From the NCBI GenBank assembly GCA_013997645.1, contig PNKB01000031.1, positions 1 to 37,260 on the forward strand: 37,260 nt of DNA. The letters run 5' to 3'. The stretch comes from Cyanobacteria bacterium PR.3.49. GTDB taxonomy: Bacteria; Cyanobacteriota; Vampirovibrionia; Obscuribacterales; Obscuribacteraceae. Within the stretch, counting starts at the first letter, position 1, and each line of letters begins with the position of its first letter. The notes beneath the pieces are model-generated. The model did not search any database and was not told where the DNA came from. It saw only the letters and a program-made list of their open reading frames with translations. The position numbers and the translations under genes are program-made. Shown piece by piece: positions 1-8,413 of this stretch.

Positions 1-452
1 GTCGATACTACGCTTTGCCCTTCATGCGTTTCGATTGTGGCAGAGGCGAAGCGGTTTTCCAGGCAAACTACAGTAAAAACATAGAAGCTCAGTGCCACCA
101 GGAAGTCGCCAAACAGCACTGCCGGCAGTGGCACGCGAGACCAGCCGAATCTGTGATCTAGTCCGCACAATACGAGAAAGCCGACGAAGGCGAGCGTGAT
201 GAGCGCCATAATTAGCTTTTGCACCGGCCGCGTTTCAGCGGTTGGTCCGGCTTTGATGCGGCGCGCCAAAACATCCGGAGCAAACTTCCAGAGTATCAAT
301 CCATGCGCCATTGTTGCTATCGAGAATACAGCGATAAATACCCACGCTTGCCAGAAATCAAATGTCCAGGCAGCCAGAAAAATCGGTGCGCCCAGCACAA
401 TCAAGAGAGTCGGTAAGCCGGTGTAAAACCTGATTCGCGTTGAATTGTCCAT
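1..452 (-). CDS. ICMT/PEMT-like membrane methyltransferase, C-terminus cut by window edge
   Basis: The reading frame opens with ATG at 452 and is still open at base 1, giving 150 codons of an incomplete protein. Four hydrophobic segments are visible at about residues 13-30, 35-53, 78-96 and 107-128. The last visible residues, ENRFASATIETHEGQSVVS, closely match the stretch that precedes the SAM-binding GPY..RHPMY motif in isoprenylcysteine carboxyl methyltransferase and phospholipid methyltransferase families. The catalytic C-terminal part lies outside the window, so the substrate cannot be judged. In bacteria these proteins are integral inner-membrane enzymes that often act on lipids or small thiols. 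It lies in the same direction as, and 92 bases downstream of, the flavin reductase gene. Confidence 0.7.
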   Translation of the reverse strand, partial: MDNSTRIRFYTGLPTLLIVLGAPIFLAAWTFDFWQAWVFIAVFSIATMAHGLILWKFAPDVLARRIKAGPTAETRPVQKLIMALITLAFVGFLVLCGLDHRFGWSRVPLPAVLFGDFLVALSFYVFTVVCLENRFASATIETHEGQSVVS

Positions 453-544
453 TGTCTTAAACTAGCATTTCTAGCACTTAATCATGCACGAAAAGACGAA
501 GGATCTTTGGCTCTGTTCCGAGTGTTTGTGCTTGAATGCGGCCG

Positions 545-1687
545 TTATTTGACGGCGGCTGCATTCAGGCGGTCGAGCGTGTGCTTTCTTTTCCCCAGCC
601 AGAAGCCGTATTGCGGCGGCCAATCAGAATAAGGATCTTCCTGTGGCGCTTGTCCCAATTCCTGCTCGGCGTGGAAAAACCAGTCCGGGCTATTGAGCGC
701 TTCGCGTGCCAGTGCGACAAAATCAGCACTATCGCTTGTGACGATTTCATTGGCTTGATGCGCATCGACAATCATGCCGACTGCCATTGTCTTGATGCCG
801 GCGCCATGTTTGATCTCGCGAGCAAAAGGAACCTGATAGCCGAGAGCGGTGCGCAATTGCATCTTCCCGGGCTGTCCACCAGACGAACAATCGATCACAT
901 CGACACCGAGTTTTTTCAATTCTTTTGCGTATTCGACAGCTTCTTCAATTGTGAATCCGCCTTCAATTCCGTCAACTGATGAGATGCGCACGAACATCGG
1001 TTTGTCTTGCGGCCAGAAATCACGCAGCACTTTTGCGACCGAAAGTGGAAAGCGCATGCGGTTTTCCAGTGATCCGCCGTATTGGTCTTTTCTGTGATTG
1101 GCAATTGGAGAGAGAAACGATTGCAGCAAATAGCCGTGCGCATTGTGCATTTCGAGAATGTCAAAACCGCATGCCAGCGCACGTTTTGCCGCGGCAAGAA
1201 AATCCTGACGGACTTTCTCCATGTCCTTTTCGTCCATTTCTTTGGGCGTGTGCCAATTTTCACCCCAGGGAATGGCGCTAGAAGAATAAGTCTGCCAGGC
1301 TTCTTCGCCGGCTTTCATGTTGTCCTTTGTAATTGGTCCATCGCCTTCCCACGGGCGCTGGCAGCTGGCTTTACGTCCGGCGTGCGCGAGCTGAATGCCG
1401 ATGGTTGCGCCTTGCGATTTGACGAACGCGACGATTTTTTTCAGCGGCTCCATTTGCTCGTCGTTGTACAGTCCCGAGTCGCCGTGTGTAATTCGGCCTT
1501 CCGGCGAAACGCCTGTCGCCTCGACGAAAATCAGCCCAGCGCCGCCGAGGGCAAATCTGCCCAGGTGGACGAGGTGAAAGTCTGTGAGCTTACCGCCTTC
1601 TGCCGAATACATGCACATCGGTGAAACAACCGTGCGATTGCGGATTTCCACTTCTCTTACTTTAATCGGCTCGAATAGTTTGCTCAT
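545..1687 (-). CDS. Old yellow enzyme family NADH:flavin oxidoreductase (YqjM-like)
   Basis: This 380-residue protein is an FMN-dependent ene-reductase of the OYE family, expected in the cytoplasm, reducing activated C=C bonds of enals, enones or nitro-compounds with NAD(P)H. The YqjM-class signs are present: SPMCMYSA near the N-terminus (C25 and Y27, matching the redox-tuning Cys and Tyr of YqjM), the substrate-binding HNAH motif at residues 181-184, and the following SFLSPIANHRKDQYGGSLENR block that is highly conserved in the family. Length is close to the usual 340-380. The start is supported by AAGGAG six bases before the ATG. The physiological substrate cannot be predicted. Upstream lies the palindromic element at 1758-1973, so its promoter must be in or next to that element. 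Confidence 0.93.
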   Translation of the reverse strand: MSKLFEPIKVREVEIRNRTVVSPMCMYSAEGGKLTDFHLVHLGRFALGGAGLIFVEATGVSPEGRITHGDSGLYNDEQMEPLKKIVAFVKSQGATIGIQLAHAGRKASCQRPWEGDGPITKDNMKAGEEAWQTYSSSAIPWGENWHTPKEMDEKDMEKVRQDFLAAAKRALACGFDILEMHNAHGYLLQSFLSPIANHRKDQYGGSLENRMRFPLSVAKVLRDFWPQDKPMFVRISSVDGIEGGFTIEEAVEYAKELKKLGVDVIDCSSGGQPGKMQLRTALGYQVPFAREIKHGAGIKTMAVGMIVDAHQANEIVTSDSADFVALAREALNSPDWFFHAEQELGQAPQEDPYSDWPPQYGFWLGKRKHTLDRLNAAAVK

Positions 1688-1757
1688 TTTGGACTCCTTC
1701 TAGCTGCGGCTGCGTTAAGCAGCCTGAATGGTACCAGACAAATTCGCAGAGGTATTC

Positions 1758-1973
1758 CGAATTTTCATTCGAGCATCCTTTCGGAAATTCCTGGGAATTC
1801 CTGAAAGGATGAGGTGCCTTTGCGGCTGGAAACCCCCTATTTCTGTGGATGTCAGTTGGGTTCGGAGAGAATCACGATCGGGCGAAACAACTGGAAAGCC
1901 TTTGTCATTGAGCCTTTTCCAGCTATTCGGAAATTCCCGGGAATTTCTGAATAGATGCTCGTAATGAATTTCG
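1758..1973. mobile_element. MITE/REP-doublet-like element with two related palindromes as inverted ends
   Basis: This segment fills most of the 328-base gap 1688-2015. The left end (1758-1811) and the reverse complement of the right end (1923-1973) align over about 50 bases: both read CGAA, then TTCATT, then CGAGCATC, then a palindrome. The left palindrome is at 1774-1811 (arms CATCCTTTCGGAAATTC and GAATTCCTGAAAGGATG). The right one is at 1923-1954 and contains a perfect 18-base palindrome, GAAATTCCCGGGAATTTC, at 1930-1947. So the unit has inverted terminal repeats that are themselves hairpins, as in MITEs and REP doublets. I see no transposase and no clear target-site duplication. The interior (about 1812-1922) has no recognisable gene. 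Confidence 0.55.
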
Positions 1974-2015
1974 CTCCCCCTCAATCCAAGACGACAATTT
2001 GCAAGGCGAGCGAAT

Positions 2016-2504
2016 TTATTCTTTAGACGAGACAACCAGCCCTTTGCGACTGGCAAAGCGCAGAACGGCGCGGCGTAAATTCAGAAATTCCTTGTGAAAA
2101 CCACCGTTGACCATCTCCTCATACGCCAGGTCGAAGGTGTGTCCATGGGCTTCCATGCGATATATGCAAACCATAGCTCCGGTGCGATCCTGCCCATGCA
2201 GGCAATGCACGAATATAGGATGGCTTTCCGGATGTAGCGCTACTTCCAAGAATTGTTTGATAGCCGCTTCGCTTGGCTCCTGAAAAGGGGTCATCGGCAC
2301 GCTCAGAAATTGCATTCCAAGGCCTTCGACCAGTTCTTTTTCGCGCGCAATCTGCCCGGGCTCTTCGCGCAAGTTAATAATCGTTTTTATCCCTTTCTCT
2401 TTGAGAGTTTTGAAACCCTCATCAGATGGCTGCCCGCCGCAAAAAATCTCGGCGGCAATCTGGCGGAAATTGGGGGTCGGTTCTGTGGGGTCGTAAACGA
2501 TCAT
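2016..2504 (-). CDS. Dual-specificity/tyrosine phosphatase-like protein
   Basis: From the ATG at 2504 this encodes 162 residues with a cysteine-phosphatase P-loop, VHCLHGQDRTGA (H100, C101, R107), which fits the HCx5R signature of dual-specificity and tyrosine phosphatases. The order of parts (an early NFRQIA strand, then CGGQPSDEGF, then TIINLREE) matches the small bacterial DSP family related to PTP-NADK-type domains. It probably acts in the cytoplasm on phosphoproteins, phosphoinositide-like or nucleotide substrates; which one cannot be told. I chose ATG 2504 because family similarity begins there. The frame stays open upstream to a TTG at 2621, through the (GGACA)7 repeat. No strong ribosome site is visible at either start. 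Confidence 0.82.
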   Translation of the reverse strand: MIVYDPTEPTPNFRQIAAEIFCGGQPSDEGFKTLKEKGIKTIINLREEPGQIAREKELVEGLGMQFLSVPMTPFQEPSEAAIKQFLEVALHPESHPIFVHCLHGQDRTGAMVCIYRMEAHGHTFDLAYEEMVNGGFHKEFLNLRRAVLRFASRKGLVVSSKE

Positions 2505-2535
2505 AAGTGCGAGCAGAGGTTCGCCGGGCGGGGCG

Positions 2536-2580
2536 GGACAGGACAGGACAGGACAGGACAGGACAGGACAGAACAGAACT
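2536..2580. repeat. Pentanucleotide tandem repeat (GGACA)7 plus two degenerate units
   Basis: Seven perfect GGACA units run from 2536 to 2570, followed by GAACA and GAACT. The tract sits 32 bases upstream of the chosen start of the phosphatase gene (minus strand), within the same open frame. Because five is not a multiple of three, gain or loss of a unit would change the frame of any upstream start (TTG 2621) or, if untranslated, the length of the leader. Such tracts are classic slippage sites. Confidence 0.9.
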
Positions 2581-2772
2581 GGCAAAACAATTGGGTCAAT
2601 TCTTTTATACCCTGACGGCAACAGTGATTGATACTTGTGAACGCTCCAATCGCTGCGTCTATCGCTAAATCGAAATCAGTGACCGATAAATTTCGACAAG
2701 AACGCCCGCAGTGAGAGGCTCAGAGGCAAAAAGGCTGGATAATATAGCCAGCTCATTCGAGGAGACTTCAAA

Positions 2773-4383
2773 GTGACCGGAACTCAGACTTCGCAGCATG
2801 GCTCGCTCAACCACCTGGCCGACAATGCACTGGCAGACAGCATCGCTATTCTTGATTTCGGGTCGCAATACTCACAGCTGATTGCCCGCAGGGTGAGAGA
2901 GGTCAACACCTACTCCGAACTGCTGCCATACAGCACCTCGGCTGACGAACTCAAGCGTTTAAATCCTAAGGGCATTATCTTAAGCGGCGGACCGAGCAGC
3001 TGCTATGAGCCGCATGCGCCGCAACTCGATGAGGGGATCTGGAAGCTTGGTGTGCCGGTTTTGGGTGTGTGCTACGGCATGCAGCTGATGGCGCGGGACC
3101 TGGGCGGCGTTGTCGAACCAGCCGAGGTCAAGGAATATGGACGGGCAATGCTGACCATTGCCCATCACGGCACTCTTTTTGACGGGCTCGATCCCGAGAT
3201 GGAAAGTTGGATGAGCCATGGCGACAGTGTTTCGGTTTTGCCGGACGGATTCGCCGTTACCGCTCGCACGATGGCGACGCCTGTGGCAGCCATTGCTGAT
3301 GAGGAGAGAAACTACTACGGTGTTCAATTTCACCCCGAAGTCGTGCATACGCGCGGCGGGCAGCAGGTGATCGAAAACTTCGTTGTTCGCATTTGTCGCT
3401 GCAGTCAAAGTTGGACGATGAAGCAATTCATCGATCACGCCATTGCAGAGGTGAAAGAAAGAGTCGGCGATAAGCGCGTTTTGCTGGCTCTCTCGGGCGG
3501 AGTCGACAGTTCCACTCTTGCATTCTTGTTGCACAAAGCAATCGGCGATCAGCTTGTTTGCATGTTTATCGATCAAGGCTTCATGCGAAAAAACGAACCC
3601 GAGTGGTTGGTTGAGGCGTTCGAAGAATTCAAAATTCACGTGCACTTCATTAAAGCGCGCGACAGATTTATAGGAAAGCTGGCAGGCGTCATAGACCCTG
3701 AGGAAAAACGCAAAAAAATCGGCACTGAATTCATCAGAGTATTCGAAGAAGAATCTAAAAAACTCGGACATTTCGATTATCTTGCGCAAGGCACACTCTA
3801 TCCGGACGTTATCGAGTCTTCCGGGACACAAGTCGATCCGAAAACCGGTGAGCGAGTGGCGGTAAAAATCAAATCGCACCACAATGTGGGAGGCTTGCCG
3901 AAGGACTTGCAATTCAAACTCGTCGAGCCATTTGCCAAACTATTTAAGGACGAAGTCAGGCGTGTCGCCGCTGAACTCGATGTGCCGGAAGGTATTAGGG
4001 TTCGTCATCCTTTCCCAGGTCCTGGTCTGGCAATTCGCGTACTGGGCGAAGTGACGAAAGAGCGGTTGAAAACTCTGCGCGAAGCCGACTGGATCATTCG
4101 CGAAGAGATAAAGGCGCACGGTATGTATCGCCAGGTCTGGCAGATCTTCGGCGTGCTTCTGCCAACGCTCTCAGTAGGAGTGATGGGAGATCAGCGCACT
4201 TATCAAAATCAAATCGTCATTCGCGCTGTTACCAGCGAAGACGGAATGACCGCCGACTGGGCGCGCCTGCCGTATGATTTGCTGGCGACGATTTCATCAC
4301 GCATCGTCAATGAAGTGCCCGGCATCAACAGAGTAGTCTATGACGTCACATCGAAACCGCCAGCGACGATCGAGTGGGAATAA
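2773..4383 (+). CDS. guaA: GMP synthase (glutamine-hydrolysing)
   Basis: This 536-residue protein converts XMP to GMP using ATP and glutamine, the last step of GMP synthesis, in the cytoplasm. The N-terminal class I glutamine amidotransferase domain has the full triad: C100 in GVCYGMQL, and H187 and E189 in VQFHPEV. The ATP pyrophosphatase domain starts with the PP-loop SGGVDSST at 241-248. The C-terminal dimerisation domain ends in the family's usual [13 protein letters not shown]. The length is near the E. coli enzyme (525). Translation begins at GTG 2773, eight bases after GGAG at 2761-2764. About the first 22 residues are extra compared with most homologues. The next gene's repeated start region begins directly after its stop codon. 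Confidence 0.98.
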   Translation: MTGTQTSQHGSLNHLADNALADSIAILDFGSQYSQLIARRVREVNTYSELLPYSTSADELKRLNPKGIILSGGPSSCYEPHAPQLDEGIWKLGVPVLGVCYGMQLMARDLGGVVEPAEVKEYGRAMLTIAHHGTLFDGLDPEMESWMSHGDSVSVLPDGFAVTARTMATPVAAIADEERNYYGVQFHPEVVHTRGGQQVIENFVVRICRCSQSWTMKQFIDHAIAEVKERVGDKRVLLALSGGVDSSTLAFLLHKAIGDQLVCMFIDQGFMRKNEPEWLVEAFEEFKIHVHFIKARDRFIGKLAGVIDPEEKRKKIGTEFIRVFEEESKKLGHFDYLAQGTLYPDVIESSGTQVDPKTGERVAVKIKSHHNVGGLPKDLQFKLVEPFAKLFKDEVRRVAAELDVPEGIRVRHPFPGPGLAIRVLGEVTKERLKTLREADWIIREEIKAHGMYRQVWQIFGVLLPTLSVGVMGDQRTYQNQIVIRAVTSEDGMTADWARLPYDLLATISSRIVNEVPGINRVVYDVTSKPPATIEWE

Positions 4384-4401
4384 CACAGAGCATTCGGGAA
4401 A

Positions 4402-4481
4402 GTGAAACAGAGTTTGCGTGCATGAATCAGAGCTTCTGGATATGAAACAGAGCTTCCGCGCATGAAACATGGTTTCTGGGC
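4402..4481 (+). repeat. Four 20-bp tandem repeats, each carrying a start codon; mini-ORF relay
   Basis: Copies begin at 4402, 4422, 4442 and 4462, each with the pattern RTGAAWCA followed by GAGYTT or a close variant. A more degenerate fifth copy is visible at about 4382-4401. The first copy begins with GTG and the others with ATG. The first three each open a seven-codon frame (VKQSLRA, MNQSFWI, MKQSFRA) whose TGA stop overlaps the next ATG as ATGA. The fourth ATG, at 4462, is the start of the large membrane protein. Confidence 0.9.
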
Positions 4482-6246
4482 TGCATTCGCTGCACGTGGG
4501 CTGCTAATCCTGCTTTTGTTCGTCGTTTTTGTCGCCGCTGTTTTTATCGCCGGTGCCAGCCTTCACGACCCCGACACTTGCTGGCTTCTGGCGCTCGGCA
4601 AGCGAATTGTGGAAGGTTCGGCGCTGCCCCACAGCGACCCGTATTCATACACGATGGCGCTTTTTCCGGAAAGAAAATTCATTCTCTATCAGTGGCTGAC
4701 TGAGGTTTTGTTCTATCTCTCCTATAAAGCAATGGACTTGACTGGGCTTTTGCTCTTGGCTGCAACTGTTCTAACTGCGGCGTTTGTTTCGCTGCCCCTG
4801 TCCTTTGCCCGCAAAATCGGCATGCCTGGCACTTTTGCCGTGGTCGGCACCATTCTTACGCTCATGACCGCGTTTTTTCACTTCCTTTGCAGGCCGGAAA
4901 TTTTCAGCTATTTGCTGCTCGTCGTCTACATCTCAATGACACATTATCTTTTGCGCGGTAGAAAGAACGAGAAAATAAATTTTCCTGCTGTCACCGCATT
5001 CGGTGCGGTGATGCTGCTCTGGTGTAATTTGCACAGCGCTTTCGTACTGGGTTTGCTCTATCTTTTCGTCTTTACTCTTGTCACTACGCTTGCAGATTTC
5101 ATCGCCGACAAACGTTTGAGCGCTCAGAATCAAACGATAATTCTTTGCTTTGTCGTTGCCTTTCTATGCACGTTCACCAATCCTTATGGCGTCGGTCTCT
5201 GGCAGTATTTGCCAACGCTGTTTTTCACTCCGCTGAATAAGCACATCCTTGAATTACGCCCGATTGCAGGCAAGGATTTTTTGGAATGGACTTACTATCC
5301 TTTCTTCATTCTGCTTGGCTCGACGCTCCTTTTCACTGCTCGCGCACTGAAGGCAAAAATAAATCCTGCATTAGTAGGCTCACCGCGAGGGCAGGTAGTT
5401 TTTGCCGCCATTGCTATAATCTGCTGGGGCATAGCCGGTTTTTGCAGCCGGCGCTTGATACCTTTTGCGGCGGTGCACATGTTCGCGGAAGGCGGATACT
5501 TGCTTGCTTTGTTGCGTGCCAAGAGTGAGGCGGACCGCGCCTCGAATCAAGTTCGGCAGCTCGAGGCTGAACAAGATAGTGCGGGACAAGATAGTGCGGA
5601 ACAAGACGGAGCGAAACAAGATGGAGAGGAACAAGAAGGAGCGAAACACGATAGTGCGAAACAAGATGGAGCGAAACAAGATAGTGCGCAATCTTTCTGG
5701 CAGACCGTGGATCGTAAACTCGATGCTTCCTACCAGCCGCAAGGATTTATGTGGTTCGCCACTATTGCAGTCTTGGCTGGTATAGGAGTTTACTTTGTTT
5801 CGTCGCGCATCCCTGAAGCCGTTGTTCTGCCCCAATCAGGCGGCGCATTCAAAGCGCCGTTCAAAGCGATTGAAGCCATAGGGAAAGCAAAGCCTCAGGG
5901 AAATTTGTTCAATCATCCTCAGTTCGGCGACGTCATGATCTGGAAAATGCCTGAGCCGCCAAAGCTTTTCATCGACACTCGTTTTGACATGTATGGTGCA
6001 GAGATTGTCGATAATTATCAAACGCTCTATGCTGCAAAACCAGGATGGGAACACCTGATGCAGCGATACAAAATCGCTTGGATTTTTGTTCAGCCTGATG
6101 CACCTATTGCAAAAAAATTATTGGCAAAGCAAGGTTGGACCGTCCTGTACGAGGACAAGGCATCAGTTGTTCTGCAAAATTCGAGCGCACTAAAATTGAA
6201 TAGTTCAAATTCCTCCAAATCACAAAAGTCTGTCGCCGAGGAGTAA
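4462..6246 (+). CDS. Polytopic membrane protein of an uncharacterised glycosyltransferase-like family
   Basis: The 594-residue protein has about nine membrane helices between residues 8 and 360 and one more at about 430-450. Near the N-terminus it reads HDPDTCWLLALGKRIVEG and later SDPYSYTM, a pattern I know from large uncharacterised bacterial membrane proteins that resemble PMT/GT-C enzymes, where an acidic residue follows the first helix. The C-terminal soluble part (KLFIDTRFDMYG ... W..L..RYKIAWIFV) is also typical of that family. Between the helices lies a hydrophilic linker of eight five-residue repeats (residues 370-409). Sugar transfer to a lipid carrier is a guess from fold resemblance. 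No ribosome site precedes ATG 4462; the upstream mini-ORFs may deliver ribosomes. It is followed after five bases by the secreted protein gene. Confidence 0.75.
   Translation: MKHGFWAAFAARGLLILLLFVVFVAAVFIAGASLHDPDTCWLLALGKRIVEGSALPHSDPYSYTMALFPERKFILYQWLTEVLFYLSYKAMDLTGLLLLAATVLTAAFVSLPLSFARKIGMPGTFAVVGTILTLMTAFFHFLCRPEIFSYLLLVVYISMTHYLLRGRKNEKINFPAVTAFGAVMLLWCNLHSAFVLGLLYLFVFTLVTTLADFIADKRLSAQNQTIILCFVVAFLCTFTNPYGVGLWQYLPTLFFTPLNKHILELRPIAGKDFLEWTYYPFFILLGSTLLFTARALKAKINPALVGSPRGQVVFAAIAIICWGIAGFCSRRLIPFAAVHMFAEGGYLLALLRAKSEADRASNQVRQLEAEQDSAGQDSAEQDGAKQDGEEQEGAKHDSAKQDGAKQDSAQSFWQTVDRKLDASYQPQGFMWFATIAVLAGIGVYFVSSRIPEAVVLPQSGGAFKAPFKAIEAIGKAKPQGNLFNHPQFGDVMIWKMPEPPKLFIDTRFDMYGAEIVDNYQTLYAAKPGWEHLMQRYKIAWIFVQPDAPIAKKLLAKQGWTVLYEDKASVVLQNSSALKLNSSNSSKSQKSVAEE
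5569..5688 (+). repeat. Eight 15-bp coding tandem repeats
   Basis: Eight in-frame units related to AAACAAGATGGAGCG encode the charged linker of the membrane protein, with consensus peptide (K/E)QD(G/S)A. Units differ at a few bases, so the array is not brand new. Because units are 15 bases long, gain or loss only changes linker length. The array also opens a long antisense frame, which I treat as an artefact. Confidence 0.9.
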
Positions 6247-6251
6247 CCTCA

Positions 6252-6767
6252 ATGAAATTGCTGATCGCTTTTTTGTCCCTTTTGCTCTGCTGCCTTTTGG
6301 CTCCACAAACGAGTTTTGCCCAGTCAAAATTTAATGCGATTTTAATCACTTCCGAGCAAACAATGGTGAAAACCAATCATGAGCCGGAAAAATTGATAAG
6401 CAAAGTTCTCACCGACGATTTCAATAAAGGAAAAATGGTGCGCATAGTTACGCGCGACAATCCGCAGCCTGGACAGAAACTTCAGTCGGCGAAGTACGCT
6501 GTCGATGCTAAGTTGAATGCGCTTGTACTCATGCCGGGCGCGCCGGCAGAACTTTCCCTTCACCTTAATCTCACAAATGTTGCCAGCACGGAAATCGTGG
6601 CTCTCAGCCAGACGATAAGGCGCATAGATTCGAAAATGCTGGAAGATGGTTCGAATTTGAGCGCTGCCGAACTTGCTAAATCAGAGTTCGGAAAGTTGTT
6701 AATGGACCTCGTTCACGAAGCCGTTAAGACCTTCGAGGCTAAGCTGGAGAAAGTGAAAATTAGCTGA
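6252..6767 (+). CDS. Small secreted protein of unknown function
   Basis: The 171-residue product has a clear signal peptide: K2, a hydrophobic core LLIAFLSLLLCCLLA and a likely cleavage after TSFA (about residue 23). The mature part has no cysteine and no motif I can name; its alternating short strands and a final amphipathic helix (LVHEAVKTFEAKLEKVKI) recall periplasmic lipoprotein-like or CsgG-like folds only loosely. The gene starts five bases after the membrane protein gene, and the GAGGAG ribosome site (6238-6243) overlaps the stop of that gene. The two are therefore almost certainly co-translated and the protein may help the membrane enzyme outside the inner membrane. The function is unknown. 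Confidence 0.8.
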   Translation: MKLLIAFLSLLLCCLLAPQTSFAQSKFNAILITSEQTMVKTNHEPEKLISKVLTDDFNKGKMVRIVTRDNPQPGQKLQSAKYAVDAKLNALVLMPGAPAELSLHLNLTNVASTEIVALSQTIRRIDSKMLEDGSNLSAAELAKSEFGKLLMDLVHEAVKTFEAKLEKVKIS

Positions 6768-6843
6768 GTGAGCGGAGACTACGAATATTCGACCCTGGCG
6801 CTCAACCAGCTCATTTCCTGAAGCGAGGTTTGCGCTAAAACGG

Positions 6844-7725
6844 CTACCGGTTGGGCGGATATTCGCGTCGAATCCAGTCTGCCGTACTCGGAAACCAGCG
6901 CAGAATTTGAGCGTTCAATTCGCGTCTGTGCGCCAAAATCCGATTGCCGCTGGTGTGACCAGGGTTGCCTCTATCCGTTAAGCTTCGCGAATGTTGATTG
7001 GAGACAATGGAAAACAGCTCAGCGAAAATTTCTCTGTTGTTTGAGAGTTCTCGCCGCCCCTCCAGCGCCGCTCGGTCTGCTGGAGACAGCCGCGCCATAT
7101 CGGCGCGCACGACATTCAAAAACGCTGGACTTTCGATTGTTCTCAAAAATCTGTCCATCGCATGCCCGAGTTCGTGCCCTACTGTCTGTCTAACTTCCGG
7201 ATTTCGGTAATCGCGCCTCGTGTCTCTATGAGTGATGGTTTCAGGGACTTGAGCGCGATTGGTGCGATCCATGTAAGTTCCTAATGAGGTTGGATCAGCA
7301 AAAAAATGCGTCGACTCCTGCGCGCGGCCGGGAGCTTCCATGACTCCACTGCCTCTGGCGAACCTCAACAGAGCATGGGTGGGATACTCTGCCAGCGCTT
7401 CTCTAACCCCCCGATAATGCTCTGGAGACGCACTGCCGCGCCATTCGACCATCCTTGCCGCCAGATGTTCTCGCACGTTTTGCAGGCGATAGCTGTGAGT
7501 GCGGTCGTCAAAGTCCGCCGGTCTTCTCTGCGAGCCTGGATCGGTGATAGTCAGCTCGGGCAGCGGATAGTGAGTGGGATCAAAACGGATTTCCGGCGGC
7601 ATTGCGCATTGCGAATCTTGTCTTGCTCTGTAGATTTCTTCTTCAGCGGCGTGCAAATGTTGTCTGTCGTGGCTTGCGGGCGCAATATTCTCGCGCTCAC
7701 TCGAGCGATCGAAGTTTTCAGCCAT
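6844..7725 (-). CDS. Lethal-factor-like (ATLF-type) zinc metallopeptidase
   Basis: The 293-residue protein carries HELGH at residues 184-188 (zinc ligands H184 and H188, catalytic E185). A downstream REIFAELFS stretch (231-239) supplies a probable third ligand, E236. HExxH followed about 45 residues later by an E in a helix is the arrangement of the anthrax-toxin lethal-factor C-terminal domain and Pro-Pro endopeptidase families. Residues 1-110 are polar and probably disordered. I see no signal peptide, so it would need a special export route or act inside the cell. Start: ATG 7725 with GGAG eight bases upstream. It stands alone between convergent and co-directional neighbours. Substrate unknown. 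Confidence 0.78.
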   Translation of the reverse strand: MAENFDRSSERENIAPASHDRQHLHAAEEEIYRARQDSQCAMPPEIRFDPTHYPLPELTITDPGSQRRPADFDDRTHSYRLQNVREHLAARMVEWRGSASPEHYRGVREALAEYPTHALLRFARGSGVMEAPGRAQESTHFFADPTSLGTYMDRTNRAQVPETITHRDTRRDYRNPEVRQTVGHELGHAMDRFLRTIESPAFLNVVRADMARLSPADRAALEGRRELSNNREIFAELFSIVSNQHSRSLTDRGNPGHTSGNRILAHRRELNAQILRWFPSTADWIRREYPPNR

Positions 7726-7867
7726 AGTAAATCTCCATCCTCACGCCTGTGTGCGAGAGAACTTCTAAAAACGAGTGGGTTCGCATCTAAATTAGCGCGC
7801 CAAGATGACACGAGGGAAACATGACGCCCGCGACAAGTTGAGGATGGAACTGGAAGAGGCTAGAGGC

Positions 7868-8383
7868 CTAGTCCGCCGGATAGAACTGGCGGAATTTCAT
7901 TGCCGACTTCAGGCGCCCGAGCGCTTCTTCGTACGAAATTTCTCTCAGTCTCAATTGCTTTTGAACCGTCAAAGCGGCAACGACGAGATCGGGTCTTATA
8001 ATCTGCATTTTTACCAGTGAATGTCCAAGCGGGCTGGACAATTCGGCGCTGGCAATCAATGCTTCCGCCAAATTTTCTTCCGAGAGCAACTCGGATGCTA
8101 CCAGCAATTCTCCCAGCCGATCCTGGTTTTGCGTTACGGAAGGGTCGACTCCCGCCGTATCCATTGCGGCTTGTAAAGACGAACCTTCGTCAACGATGTC
8201 TCTGATGATTTTGACAGCCGCTTCGTGCGAAATCTTTCCGCTCAGCATCAGCGATTGCGCTTGAATTGCCGCGAGCATTTCTTCTTTCGTCAGGAAGCCA
8301 GAAGCGACAAGAACTTGTCCGACCGGCATACCCAGAGCTTGCGCGTATCCAAGTTGTTCGGATAATTCGTCATTGCTGACCAC
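7868..8383 (-). CDS. PilB/GspE N-terminal-domain-like protein; start codon uncertain
   Basis: From the first conventional start (GTG 8383) the product has 171 residues. It holds two or three copies of a G..L(V/L)..S..L..E.L..A module, as in the N-terminal domains of PilB/GspE/MshE ATPases. Examples are MPVGQVLVASGFLTKEEML and RLGELLVASELLSEENLAEAL. There is no ATPase domain, so it is a stand-alone module protein, perhaps regulatory or a partner for a secretion or pilus system. Similarity clearly extends upstream of GTG 8383 (IKIGELLATADVVS), but the only in-frame start there is ATA at 8414-8416, which has an ideal ribosome site. The true gene probably spans 7868-8416 with 182 residues. Confidence 0.75.
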   Translation of the reverse strand: MVSNDELSEQLGYAQALGMPVGQVLVASGFLTKEEMLAAIQAQSLMLSGKISHEAAVKIIRDIVDEGSSLQAAMDTAGVDPSVTQNQDRLGELLVASELLSEENLAEALIASAELSSPLGHSLVKMQIIRPDLVVAALTVQKQLRLREISYEEALGRLKSAMKFRQFYPAD

Positions 8384-8413
8384 GTCAGCAGTCGCCAGTA
8401 GTTCACCGATTTT

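Noticed and set aside
1715-2056. 113-residue minus frame across the palindromic element
   Set aside because: It overlaps the phosphatase C-terminus and is made largely of the palindromes; no domain.
2980-3912. 310-residue open frame antisense to guaA
   Set aside because: It lies fully inside guaA on the other strand and has a composition typical of a shadow frame with no recognisable domain.
5380-5835. 151-residue antisense frame with a repeated peptide
   Set aside because: It is produced by the 15-bp repeats of the membrane protein gene read backwards.
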